From: an uncultured Christensenella sp.
GTDB taxonomy: Bacteria; Bacillota; Clostridia; Christensenellales; UBA3700
Direction: 5' to 3'
Length of the DNA stretch: 22,960 bases
NCBI GenBank assembly: GCA_910576875.1
Contig: CAJTKI010000019.1
Coordinates: 1 to 22,960, forward strand
A model generated the notes under the pieces. It was given only the letters and a program-made list of their open reading frames with translations, searched no databases and was not told the DNA's origin. The translations under genes and the position numbers were made by a program. Position 1 is the stretch's first letter. Each line of letters opens with the position of its first letter. This document shows positions 1-6,792 of this stretch, piece after piece.

Positions 1-1
1 C

Positions 2-316
2 GTTGCGAAGTTGAGCGCGTCGAGCGCGGCGAATTTCGAATTGGCGGACGTCAACGGCGACGTATCGGATACGCCGAACGAAAGCGCGCCCAAACAGTTT
101 GTATACGGCAACGATCCGAATAACCCGAGCGGATCGGGCAATAACGACGGCAATGCGACGGGCGGCAACATGTCCGCGCAGAACGTGAATTGGTTCAAGC
201 GGATGTTTGTGATCATGACGGCGGTGCAGTGTACGATGGCGTTGTTGTTGGCAGTGATCTGTATGCAGGTTGCTGGAATGAAACGGTTGCGCGAAAAGAA
301 GCGCTCGGATCGATAA
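2..316 (+). CDS. C-terminal part of a membrane-anchored protein with a dockerin-like EF-hand loop (5' end outside window)
   Basis: The open frame enters from the left edge and ends at TAA 314-316, so only about 104 residues are visible; the TTG at 11 is probably internal. Near the left edge is AKLSASSAANFELADVNGD, which resembles the second half of a type I dockerin repeat. Its loop DVNGDVSDTPNE has D, N, D, S, T and E at positions 1, 3, 5, 7, 9 and 12, as expected for calcium ligands. A low-complexity Asn/Gly/Ser linker follows, then one hydrophobic segment (about VIMTAVQCTMALLLAVICM) and a basic tail (KRLREKKRSDR), the topology of a C-terminal membrane anchor with a cytoplasmic stop-transfer tail. 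The function of the main body cannot be judged. The dockerin reading is an inference from one half repeat; the anchor is clear. Confidence 0.6.
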   Translation, partial: VAKLSASSAANFELADVNGDVSDTPNESAPKQFVYGNDPNNPSGSGNNDGNATGGNMSAQNVNWFKRMFVIMTAVQCTMALLLAVICMQVAGMKRLREKKRSDR

Positions 317-341
317 AATCCATCCACAGCGGCGGACGAAT

Positions 342-374
342 CGATCGGACGGAGATCGTATCTTTGTCCGATCG
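342..374. other. Inverted repeat in the gap before the thiT promoter
   Basis: Nine bases at 342-350 (CGATCGGAC) pair exactly with 366-374 (GTCCGATCG) around a 15-nt loop. It lies between the stop of the first gene (316) and the thiT promoter (420). No T-run follows, so a canonical intrinsic terminator is not supported; it may still end or stabilise the upstream transcript. I see nothing else in 317-419. Confidence 0.4.
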
Positions 375-419
375 GAGTCGGTGCGACGAAGATCGAATTT
401 TGAAATGCGCGCCAATCGT

Positions 420-448
420 TTGACAACGACGCGAAGAAATGCTATATT
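420..448 (+). promoter_or_regulatory. Sigma-A-type promoter of thiT
   Basis: TTGACA at 420-425, a 17-nt spacer, and TATATT at 443-448. The predicted start of transcription, about 453-457, falls inside the left arm of riboswitch stem P1, so the transcript would begin almost at the first base of the aptamer. Confidence 0.7.
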
Positions 449-449
449 G

Positions 450-531
450 ATTTTGCTAGGGGTACTGCGCAAGCAGTTGAGAGAGTCCCTTTGAACTTGG
501 TCGAGTTAATACTCGCGGAAGGAAGCAAAAT
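450..531 (+). promoter_or_regulatory. TPP (THI element) riboswitch aptamer
   Basis: The segment contains the thi-box hallmarks: AGGGGTACTG, TTGAGAG (family CUGAGA), CCCTTTGAACTTG (family ACCUGAU region) and TAATACTCGCGGAAGGAAGC (family AAURCCAGCGUAGGGAA). Closing stem P1 is eight perfect pairs, 450-457 (ATTTTGCT) with 524-531 (AGCAAAAT). It lies directly upstream of a thiamine transporter gene, the expected regulon. Known members bind thiamine pyrophosphate and repress the downstream gene. Confidence 0.92.
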
Positions 532-552
532 CTGCAATGTTTCCCGAAAGTT

Positions 553-576
553 CTCCTTAGCAAAGGAGCTTTTTTT
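553..576 (+). terminator. Expression platform: terminator hairpin that also contains the thiT Shine-Dalgarno
   Basis: CTCCTT (553-558) pairs with AAGGAG (563-568) across the loop AGCA, followed by seven T (570-576) running into ATG 577. The right arm AAGGAG is itself the ribosome binding site, 8 nt before the start. One hairpin could therefore stop transcription or hide the SD. AAGGA at 519-523, in the 3' part of the aptamer, could pair with TCCTT at 554-558 as the alternative anti-hairpin when TPP is absent. That switch is inference. Confidence 0.75.
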
Positions 577-1548
577 ATGTTCTGCTTTTTTGTGCAGCAA
601 GCGGCGTCTTGGACGAATTATTTTCAAGTTCAAACGTTTATCGGCAGAGCGCTGATTTCGACGATCGTCTGGATCTGCGCGTGTGCGGCGGTTGCAACGG
701 CGGTGTTTTTCGCGCGTCGCGAACGCTTTGCGTTGACGGGCAAAATCCTGTTTGCATTGAGCGGCGTATGGGCGTTGGGCATCATCGTCGCCGCGATCGT
801 ACAGGAATTTCGAGACGAGAGTTTTGCCGAGCAATATCAGATGTGGATTTTGATCGGCTTTCTGACGATCGTGATCGGGGCGTTCGTATTGGCGGCGTTG
901 GTCGATCGACGCAAGGTGACAGGGCGCGCGCATACGATGGAGATCGTCTATGCGGCGATCTGTATCGCGATCTCGTTTGCGCTGAGTTACGTGCGCATGT
1001 TTAAGGCGCCGTACGGCGGATCGATCACGCTCGCGCAACTGGCGCCGTTGGCGATCTACGCGTATATGTTCGGATGGAAAAAAGGAGTGCTGTGCGGACT
1101 CGTGTTCGGGCTGTTGCAGTCGATCACCGATCCGTGGGTCGTGCATCCGATCCAGTATCTGTTGGATTATCCGCTTGCGTTTGCGTTGATCGGACTGTCG
1201 GGCGTGCTGCGCAATACCAAACTCAATCGGTATCCGGCGCTGGCGGTCGCGATGGGGTTGTTGATCGGCGTATGCGGCAGATTTGCGTGTCATCTGCTGT
1301 CGGGAGCGATCTATTTCGGATCGTACGGCGCGGAGTACGGCTTTGCCAGTCCGTGGGTGTACAGCCTGACGTATAATTCGTTGTACGTTTGGCCGGACGG
1401 CGCGATTGCGATCGCGGCAAGCGCGTTGGCGTTGTCGTCTAAGGCGTTCCGCCGCCGGATCGAATTAGTCGTCGCGCGATACCGCGGCGCGGATGCCGCC
1501 GCGCAACGCGACGCGTCCGGATCGGCGCAGGATGCGCCGTCTGAGTAA
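577..1548 (+). CDS. thiT: Thiamine ECF transporter S component ThiT with an N-terminal membrane extension
   Basis: Product of 323 residues. The C-terminal roughly 200 residues match ThiT: GGSITLAQLAPLAIYAYMFG, then GWKKGVLCGLVFGLLQ, QYLLDYPLAFALIGLSG, GRFACHLLSGAIYFG and SPWVYSLTYNSLYV, with the aromatic, His and Asn residues typical of the thiamine pocket. ThiT is the substrate-binding membrane subunit of an energy-coupling factor importer and shares the EcfA/A'/T module, which is not in this window. Usual ThiT proteins are about 180-200 residues; here the first 115 or so add three predicted membrane helices (about residues 22-44, 52-74 and 89-110). The start is fixed by AAGGAG 8 nt upstream of ATG 577. 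The TPP riboswitch upstream supports the substrate assignment. Confidence 0.92.
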   Translation: MFCFFVQQAASWTNYFQVQTFIGRALISTIVWICACAAVATAVFFARRERFALTGKILFALSGVWALGIIVAAIVQEFRDESFAEQYQMWILIGFLTIVIGAFVLAALVDRRKVTGRAHTMEIVYAAICIAISFALSYVRMFKAPYGGSITLAQLAPLAIYAYMFGWKKGVLCGLVFGLLQSITDPWVVHPIQYLLDYPLAFALIGLSGVLRNTKLNRYPALAVAMGLLIGVCGRFACHLLSGAIYFGSYGAEYGFASPWVYSLTYNSLYVWPDGAIAIAASALALSSKAFRRRIELVVARYRGADAAAQRDASGSAQDAPSE

Positions 1549-1626
1549 AATCGGATTGCGTAGGGGATTGTAACCGTGCTTTGCAAGCGTCCGCAAGCCT
1601 GTTTGCCGGACGATCGGACAAGGATC

Positions 1627-1652
1627 AAGGGACGTCGACGGCGTCCCTTTTT
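1627..1652 (+). terminator. Intrinsic terminator after thiT
   Basis: AAGGGACG (1627-1634) pairs perfectly with CGTCCCTT (1642-1649), 7-nt loop, with T-rich sequence to 1652. A second hairpin (CGTCC...GGACG, about 1588-1612) lies just upstream. It closes the monocistronic thiT unit. Confidence 0.85.
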
Positions 1653-1663
1653 GCAAGATTCGC

Positions 1664-1692
1664 TTGTCAATCCGCGCTGCGGACGATATAAT
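1664..1692 (+). promoter_or_regulatory. Near-consensus promoter directly abutting the ABC ATPase start
   Basis: TTGTCA at 1664-1669, a 17-nt spacer and TATAAT at 1687-1692. The expected transcription start (about 1697-1701) coincides with ATG 1699, leaving no 5' UTR and no Shine-Dalgarno. Confidence 0.7.
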
Positions 1693-1698
1693 AGGCAT

Positions 1699-2685
1699 AT
1701 GGGACGAGACGACGTCGGGGCGAACGCTCGGGATACGGATACGACGCGCGGCAGCGCGATCCGTCTGCAAGACGCGGCGATGCGTTATGCAGGCGGTTAC
1801 GATGCGGTGCGATGCGTGACGACGACGTTGGATGCGGGCGGACGGTATCTGTGGCTCGGACGGTCGGGCAGCGGCAAAACGGCGCTGTGCAAGACGATCT
1901 GCGGGATCGAAACCTTGACCTGCGGCAGCATCTGCGTGGACGGCACGGATATGCGACGCATTCGGCAAAGGGATCGGAACATGGCGATGACGTTCGGGGA
2001 CGAGTCGTTTGCCGCGCGCGTGAGCGTGCGCAAGCAATGGCAGCGCGTGTTGCGTCTGCACGGCGCGGACGCAACGCAGATCGAGCAACGGATCGATCGG
2101 ATCGCGCAAGCCTTCGATCTGACGGGCGCGATCGATACGCCGTACGGAAAATTGAACGCAATGCAACGCGCGTGCGCGCGAGTCGGACGATGTTGTCTGC
2201 GGGACGTCGGCGCGCGCTTGTTGGACGATCCGTTTGCGACGTTGGACGATGCGCAGCGTACGGACGCATACGCGATGACGGCGGCGTTCGGGGCGACGGA
2301 TCGCGCGACTTGGATAGTCGCGACCCGATGCGCGGCGGACGCGGATGCGATGCGATGGGATCGCATCGGAATCTTGGAGCGCGGCGTGCTGGTTCAGCAG
2401 GCGGAGACCTTGGACGAGATGTTGCGCGCGCCGCGGCATATCGGCGTATATCTGGCGACGGGCGACGTCGAGGACGCTGCAATCTTGCGGCGGGACGCGC
2501 AGGGATGGTATATGGAGACGGACGACGGCGCGCGGATTCCCGCGGTTGCGCCGATCGACGAAATATATCTCGGCGCGACGGTCGCGCTGGCATGCGATAC
2601 AAAGACAAAACAATTCAGACCGCATTATTTCGATGCGGCGAGCGGATACCGGATCGGTGCGCCGCAAAAGGAGAATACGATATGA
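1699..2685 (+). CDS. Degenerate MalK/UgpC-like ABC ATPase
   Basis: Product of 328 residues with the layout of a CUT1-family (MalK/UgpC/MsmX) sugar-ABC ATPase: nucleotide-binding domain to about residue 245, then a short TOBE-like beta-rich tail. Walker A is intact (GRSGSGKT, residues 54-61). Other catalytic motifs are altered: the Q-loop region reads MTFGDESF without Gln; the signature LSGGQ reads LNAMQ (about 152-156); Walker B reads LLDDP with Asp177 replacing the catalytic Glu; the switch His is replaced (VATRC, Arg210). ATP binding is plausible but hydrolysis looks impaired. ATG 1699 was chosen because upstream in-frame codons lie in the thiT terminator and promoter. The stop overlaps the malic enzyme start (ATGA), implying translational coupling. 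No sugar permease or binding protein is adjacent, so the substrate or partner is unknown; it may be regulatory. Confidence 0.8.
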   Translation: MGRDDVGANARDTDTTRGSAIRLQDAAMRYAGGYDAVRCVTTTLDAGGRYLWLGRSGSGKTALCKTICGIETLTCGSICVDGTDMRRIRQRDRNMAMTFGDESFAARVSVRKQWQRVLRLHGADATQIEQRIDRIAQAFDLTGAIDTPYGKLNAMQRACARVGRCCLRDVGARLLDDPFATLDDAQRTDAYAMTAAFGATDRATWIVATRCAADADAMRWDRIGILERGVLVQQAETLDEMLRAPRHIGVYLATGDVEDAAILRRDAQGWYMETDDGARIPAVAPIDEIYLGATVALACDTKTKQFRPHYFDAASGYRIGAPQKENTI

Positions 2686-3845
2686 GCAAAGCATTGGATA
2701 TGCACAGACAGTGGGCGGGTAAGATCGAGGTCGTGCCGCGCGTGCCGGTCAACAACGCGGAAGATTTGTCGCTCGCATACACGCCGGGCGTCGCGCAGCC
2801 GTGCTTGGAGATCGCAAAAGACGCGTCGCTCAGCTACGTCTATACGAGACGGCACAATACGGTCGCGGTCGTCAGCGACGGCAGCGCGGTACTCGGACTG
2901 GGCAATATCGGCGGCGTCGCCGGCATGCCGGTCATGGAAGGCAAATGCGTGCTGTTCCATCGTTTCGGCGGCGTGGACGCGGTGCCGATCGTGCTTTCCA
3001 CGCAGGATACCCAACAGATCATCGATACGTGCGTCGCGATCGCGCCGTCGTTCGGCGGGATCAATCTGGAAGATATTTCCGCGCCGCGCTGTTTCGTCAT
3101 CGAGCAGGCGCTCAAAGAAAAACTGGATATTCCGGTATTCCATGACGACCAGCACGGTACCGCGATCGTCGTGCTCGCCGCGATGACCAACGCGTTGAAA
3201 CTCGTCGGCAAACGCATGCAGGACATTACGGTGACGATCCTCGGCACGGGCGCCGCGGGCGCGGCGATTGCAAAACTTTTGCTTGCAAGCGGCGTCGGCG
3301 ATATTATAATGGCGGACCGAACGGGCATACTCTATCCCGGACGGGAACGCATGGATTTTTCCAAGCAGGAACTTGCGCGGTTGACCAATCGCAACCGTCG
3401 TACGGGCGGGATCGCCGAAGCGTTGCGCGGCAGCGACGCGTTGGTCGGCGTCAGCGGTCCAGGCACGGTGACCGCGCAGATGGTGTCGTCGATGGCGCCG
3501 CATGCGATGGTCTTCGCGATGTCCAATCCCGATCCGGAGATTTTCCCCGATCAGGCGAAACTGGGCGGCGCCGCGGTGATCGGCACGGGACGGTCGGATT
3601 ATCCCAATCAGATCAACAACGTGCTTGCGTTCCCGGGCATATTCCGCGGCGCGTTAGACGCGCGTGCGAGCAGTATTACCGAAAACATGAAACGCGCCGC
3701 CGCGCAGGCGATCGCGGATCTCGTATCGGAGCAGGAGCTGACTGCGGATTATATCCTGCCCAAAGCGTTCGATCCCCGCGTCGGCGAAGCGGTCGCCAAA
3801 GCGGTGCGCGAACAAGCGTATGCCGATAAAGTCAACCGCATCTGA
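2682..3845 (+). CDS. Malic enzyme (malate to pyruvate + CO2, NAD(P)-dependent)
   Basis: Product of 387 residues, the usual length of short bacterial malic enzymes. Visible features: catalytic Tyr33 in LAYTPGVAQP and Lys88 in VMEGKCVLF; metal ligands Glu130-Asp131 in INLEDISAP and Asp155-Asp156 in VFHDDQHGT; the Rossmann motif TILGTGAAGAAIA near 185-197; and C-terminal SNPDPEI and NNVLAFPGIFRGAL blocks. It oxidatively decarboxylates L-malate in the cytosol, linking C4 acids to pyruvate and supplying NADH or NADPH; the cofactor cannot be decided by eye. AGGAG at 2669-2673 lies 8 nt before ATG 2682. The start overlaps the stop of the degenerate ABC ATPase by four bases, so the two are co-transcribed and probably coupled. 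Confidence 0.95.
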   Translation: MSKALDMHRQWAGKIEVVPRVPVNNAEDLSLAYTPGVAQPCLEIAKDASLSYVYTRRHNTVAVVSDGSAVLGLGNIGGVAGMPVMEGKCVLFHRFGGVDAVPIVLSTQDTQQIIDTCVAIAPSFGGINLEDISAPRCFVIEQALKEKLDIPVFHDDQHGTAIVVLAAMTNALKLVGKRMQDITVTILGTGAAGAAIAKLLLASGVGDIIMADRTGILYPGRERMDFSKQELARLTNRNRRTGGIAEALRGSDALVGVSGPGTVTAQMVSSMAPHAMVFAMSNPDPEIFPDQAKLGGAAVIGTGRSDYPNQINNVLAFPGIFRGALDARASSITENMKRAAAQAIADLVSEQELTADYILPKAFDPRVGEAVAKAVREQAYADKVNRI

Positions 3846-3873
3846 CGCGGTCGCATAGAAGGAGTCATTGGTT

Positions 3874-5352
3874 ATGGGTATTTTAGACGACGATTTGTTC
3901 GAACAGCAAAACGAGTCCGGCGCGTCGCGCGAACCGGATTACCGTCCGTCGCAGGATTACGCGCCGCGCAAACGCCGCATTTGGCCGATCGTTGTGCTGT
4001 TGGTCGTCGCGATCGTGCTGTCGTCTCTGATCGGGTACTGGGTCGGACAGAGCAACGGTATCAACGGCGACATGCCGTTGTTGGTCGAGGCGTACGAACT
4101 GCTCAAACAGTATTACATCGAAGATATTTCGTTTGAAGAATTCCAGCTGTACGCGACGGCGGGCATGCTGGGACAGGTGGATCGATTTACCGGCGTTTAC
4201 GACCTAACCCCGCTCAACGAAGAGCGCGCCGTATACGGGTTGTCGTTCCAGCAAGCCGTCGTGCGCGCCAATCCTTTGACGTACGGCATGTTTATCAGCG
4301 AAGTGCGCGAGGGCACGTCCGCCGCGTCGGTGGGCGCCAATCGGATGTTCCGATCGGACGGCAGCGTGTATTACAACGTTTCGGACGTTCGGATGCAACG
4401 CGGCGATCGGATCGCGTATATGAGCCCGACGAAAGTGACGAGCCCCAATCCGTTCTTTGCATCGTCGCAATTGATCGACATGACCAACGTCAGCGTCGCG
4501 CAGTTGTCCGACTATGTCGATACCGCGGATCGGTATATCACCGTATATGTTCAGGCGCAGGCGGAGATCGACGGCACGGCGGAAACGGTGCTTTACGAGT
4601 TTATCATTCCCAAACGCGTCGCCAAGGAGCGCGCGGCGTTCTACTATTCGCCGTCCGAGATCGGATCGACGGATACGGCGATGATCCGTTTTACGGAATT
4701 CACCGAACAGGGCTTGCAGGATTATATGGAATGTCTGGAAAGCTTTGTAGAGGATCCGGCTTCGCCGAGCAAACTCATTCTCGATCTGCGGGATAACGGC
4801 GGCGGCAACGTGCTTGTCTGCGGCGCGGTCGTCGGGAGCTTGTTGCAGGACAGCGCGCCCAAGCAAGTCATGCGACTCAATTCCAATGCCGGTTACGGCA
4901 AGATGGAAGAATATTATGTGGATTCCGACCGAGACGTAGAGCTGGGAAGCCGCGAAACGCCCAAGATGTATTCGTTGCCGCATATGGCGAGCAAGGTGCC
5001 GGGCTTCCGCGTTGCGATTCTTTGCAACGGCAACAGCGCGTCGGCATCCGAAGCGACGATCGGCGCTTTGACGCATTACGACAACGTGCCGCTGATCGGT
5101 ACCAAGACGTTCGGCAAGGGCGTGTCGCAGATTACGTTTACGTTCGAGTTCAATCGGACGATGTACGAAATGTATATTACGAACGGATATTTCTACGTCC
5201 CGGGCTACGACGAGAGCGGCAATACCGTCTTTACGCGCAATCTGCACGGCAACGGGTTCGAGCCGACGGGCGACAATCTCATCCGCGATACGTCGGTCAG
5301 ACCGTACGATCGCGATCCGTACGTCGTGCGCGCGTTGCAGACGCTGGCATAA
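3874..5352 (+). CDS. Membrane-anchored S41 family (CtpA-like) serine protease
   Basis: Product of 492 residues. A short charged N-terminus is followed by one membrane helix (about residues 36-57, IWPIVVLLVVAIVLSSLIGY), placing the protease outside the membrane. A central region around 125-190 could be a PDZ-type domain. The S41 core follows: LILDLRDNGGGN (about 301-312), NGNSASASE with nucleophile Ser390, and TKTFGKG with general base Lys415. The Ser-Lys spacing of 25 residues equals that of tail-specific protease Prc. ATG 3874 is preferred over the in-frame TTG 3868 because AAGGAG at 3859-3864 is 9 nt from the ATG and only 3 from the TTG. It starts 28 nt after the malic enzyme and probably shares its transcript. 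Substrates are unknown; relatives trim exported or envelope proteins. Confidence 0.92.
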   Translation: MGILDDDLFEQQNESGASREPDYRPSQDYAPRKRRIWPIVVLLVVAIVLSSLIGYWVGQSNGINGDMPLLVEAYELLKQYYIEDISFEEFQLYATAGMLGQVDRFTGVYDLTPLNEERAVYGLSFQQAVVRANPLTYGMFISEVREGTSAASVGANRMFRSDGSVYYNVSDVRMQRGDRIAYMSPTKVTSPNPFFASSQLIDMTNVSVAQLSDYVDTADRYITVYVQAQAEIDGTAETVLYEFIIPKRVAKERAAFYYSPSEIGSTDTAMIRFTEFTEQGLQDYMECLESFVEDPASPSKLILDLRDNGGGNVLVCGAVVGSLLQDSAPKQVMRLNSNAGYGKMEEYYVDSDRDVELGSRETPKMYSLPHMASKVPGFRVAILCNGNSASASEATIGALTHYDNVPLIGTKTFGKGVSQITFTFEFNRTMYEMYITNGYFYVPGYDESGNTVFTRNLHGNGFEPTGDNLIRDTSVRPYDRDPYVVRALQTLA

Positions 5353-5355
5353 CGC

Positions 5356-5384
5356 TTGACATTGCGCGCCCGTGCGCGTACAAT
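5356..5384 (+). promoter_or_regulatory. Strong sigma-A-type promoter of the TM1266/ABC importer operon
   Basis: TTGACA at 5356-5361, exactly 17 nt, then TACAAT at 5379-5384. It begins 3 nt after the stop of the S41 protease gene. Transcription should start near 5391, giving a leader of about 150 nt. Confidence 0.8.
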
Positions 5385-5387
5385 AAC

Positions 5388-5540
5388 TGTATCCGAATCC
5401 CCGGCACGCGTTGCGTCCCCGGGATCCGGTATGACAACGATACCGAATGAACGACGCGCTCGGACAGGAAGGAAGTACGACAACATACGACGGTTGCCCG
5501 ATTTGCCTTGCGCGGATCGGGCATTTTTGACGGGGGAAAC
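5388..5540 (+). promoter_or_regulatory. Structured 5' leader of unassigned class (candidate riboswitch/attenuator)
   Basis: Several pairings are visible. CCGAATCCC pairs with GGGATCCGG around a loop of about a dozen bases, with one mismatch. GGTAT pairs with ATACC around GACAACG, and GCGTC could pair with the GACGC that follows. A purine-rich stretch (GGACAGGAAGGAAG) comes next, then a terminator hairpin just before the first gene. I do not see TPP, T-box, SAM, cobalamin, FMN, lysine, glycine, purine or c-di-GMP consensus motifs. A regulatory role is inferred from promoter-structure-terminator-gene order. Confidence 0.5.
5495..5528 (+). terminator. Attenuator-like intrinsic terminator at the end of the leader
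   Basis: TGCCCGAT (5495-5502) pairs perfectly with ATCGGGCA (5516-5523), 13-nt loop, followed by five T (5524-5528). It sits between the promoter and the first start codon (5541), so it must be read through or prevented for the operon to be expressed. Confidence 0.8.
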
Positions 5541-5798
5541 ATGGAGACACAACGCATCGCAGTCATCGGCATCGTATTGCGCGACAATCCGGCGCAAGCG
5601 ATCAAGGTACAACAGATTTTGTCGCAGTTTGCGCGCATCATCGTCGGACGCATGGGCGTGCCCGATCGCGCAAGCGGGATCAATACGATCGGCGTCATCG
5701 TCAAAGCGAGCGCGCAGGACATTTCCGCGCTTGCGGGCAAGCTCGGCAGATTGGACGAAGTGTACGTCAAATCCGCCGTCACGAGCATCGAGATATAG
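5541..5798 (+). CDS. TM1266-family small protein (putative iron-only hydrogenase system regulator)
   Basis: Product of 85 residues. The pattern resembles the TM1266 family: RIAVIGIVLRDNPAQAIKVQ, then a GRMGVP turn, INTIGVIVKAS, ALAGKLGRLDEVYVKSAVT. Such proteins have a small ferredoxin-like alpha/beta fold related to ACT/NikR C-terminal domains and are named for co-occurrence with [FeFe]-hydrogenase maturation genes; no biochemical role is established. No hydrogenase gene is present here. ATG 5541 is preceded by GGGGG (5532-5536, 4 nt away); an in-frame TTG at 5508 lies in the terminator hairpin and is less likely. It is first in the operon behind the structured leader, so it may sense or regulate the importer. 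The family call is from remembered pattern. Confidence 0.78.
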   Translation: METQRIAVIGIVLRDNPAQAIKVQQILSQFARIIVGRMGVPDRASGINTIGVIVKASAQDISALAGKLGRLDEVYVKSAVTSIEI

Positions 5799-5808
5799 GA
5801 GCGGACAT

Positions 5809-6792
5809 ATGAAAAAACGCATTTGGATCTACATCGCATGCGTCGCGTGCATGATCGCGGCGACGACGTGTTTTGCGGGATGCGCGCCGGACGATTCCGG
5901 TGCGCTGACGATGATCGCGCCGGACGGCGCGACGGCGTTGGCGGCGGCGCAGACGGCGCATGTCGGATCGATCGGCGGCAAAGCGGTCGACGTGTCGATC
6001 GTGCCCGCGGATCAGGTCGCGGCGCGCGCAAAGGACGCGGATATGGCGATTTTGCCCGCCAACGAGGCGGCGACGCTGATCGGCGCGGGATTGCCGTATG
6101 CAGTCGCGGGCATCGTGACGTCCGGCAATCTGTATATGATCGGGACGGACGATTCGGTGCGCGAGCCGGGCGAGCTGGTCGGCAAACAAGTCGTAAGCAT
6201 CGGACAGGGCAAGTTGCCCGAATTTATATTTCGCGCGCTGTTGCTGGCGGAAGGCATCGCGACCAATGCGTCCGCGGGCGGCGTAACGCTCGAATACGCG
6301 AATGAAGGCTCCGCGGTGATCGCCCGTTTGATGCAGGCGCGCGCGCAAGGCAAATCGATGTACGGGATCGTCGGCGAACCCGCCGTAAGCGCCGCGGTCG
6401 GCAAGGGGTTGGTCGAAGTGCTGGATCTGCAAAGCTTATGGCAGTCGCATACCGATTCCGCACATGTCGGCTATGCGCAGGCGGTGTTGATCGTCCGCAA
6501 CGAGTTGTTGGCGGATCGGGACTGGGCGGCGGCTTTGGACGCTTGGATGCAAACCAACGCGGACTATCTGTCGCAACACGCGGACGAGGCGATCGGCGCC
6601 GTGCGCGCGATCTATCCGCAGACGTCGTTGCCGCAGACGTTGCCTGCGCGCGTTATCGAGCGTTGCAACGTCGGATATGCGGAGATGCCCGCGTCGCGCG
6701 CAATCTTGGAGTCGACGTTGCGCGCCGTCTACGAACTGCAACCCGCCGCCGTCGGCGGAAAGATGCCCGAAGATGCGTTCTACCGTGCCTAA
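5809..6792 (+). CDS. Substrate-binding lipoprotein of an NMT1/SsuA-type ABC importer
   Basis: Product of 327 residues. The N-terminus MKKRIWIYIACVACMIAAT is a basic-hydrophobic signal ending in CFAGC, a lipobox with the lipidated Cys at about residue 25. The body has the periplasmic-binding-protein II pattern of the NMT1/THI5/SsuA/TauA group: an early VDVSIVPADQ...DMAILPANEA segment, GLPYAVAGIVTSGNLYMIG, and ELVGKQVVSIGQGKLPEF. It would be tethered outside the membrane and deliver a small ligand to the next two products. The family covers thiamine precursors, sulfonates, nitrate and others, and the ligand cannot be read from sequence. AGGAG at 5797-5801 overlaps the stop of the previous gene and lies 7 nt before ATG 5809. 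Confidence 0.85.
   Translation: MKKRIWIYIACVACMIAATTCFAGCAPDDSGALTMIAPDGATALAAAQTAHVGSIGGKAVDVSIVPADQVAARAKDADMAILPANEAATLIGAGLPYAVAGIVTSGNLYMIGTDDSVREPGELVGKQVVSIGQGKLPEFIFRALLLAEGIATNASAGGVTLEYANEGSAVIARLMQARAQGKSMYGIVGEPAVSAAVGKGLVEVLDLQSLWQSHTDSAHVGYAQAVLIVRNELLADRDWAAALDAWMQTNADYLSQHADEAIGAVRAIYPQTSLPQTLPARVIERCNVGYAEMPASRAILESTLRAVYELQPAAVGGKMPEDAFYRA

Noticed and set aside
442..1293. Long Arg/His-rich open frame opposite thiT
   Set aside because: It is antisense to a clear ThiT gene and its riboswitch, has no SD, and its composition is that of a GC-rich shadow frame.
5430..5540. Possible leader peptide starting MTTIPNE in the structured leader
   Set aside because: It has no good SD and its frame continues through the terminator into the next gene out of frame, with no run of a regulatory amino acid.
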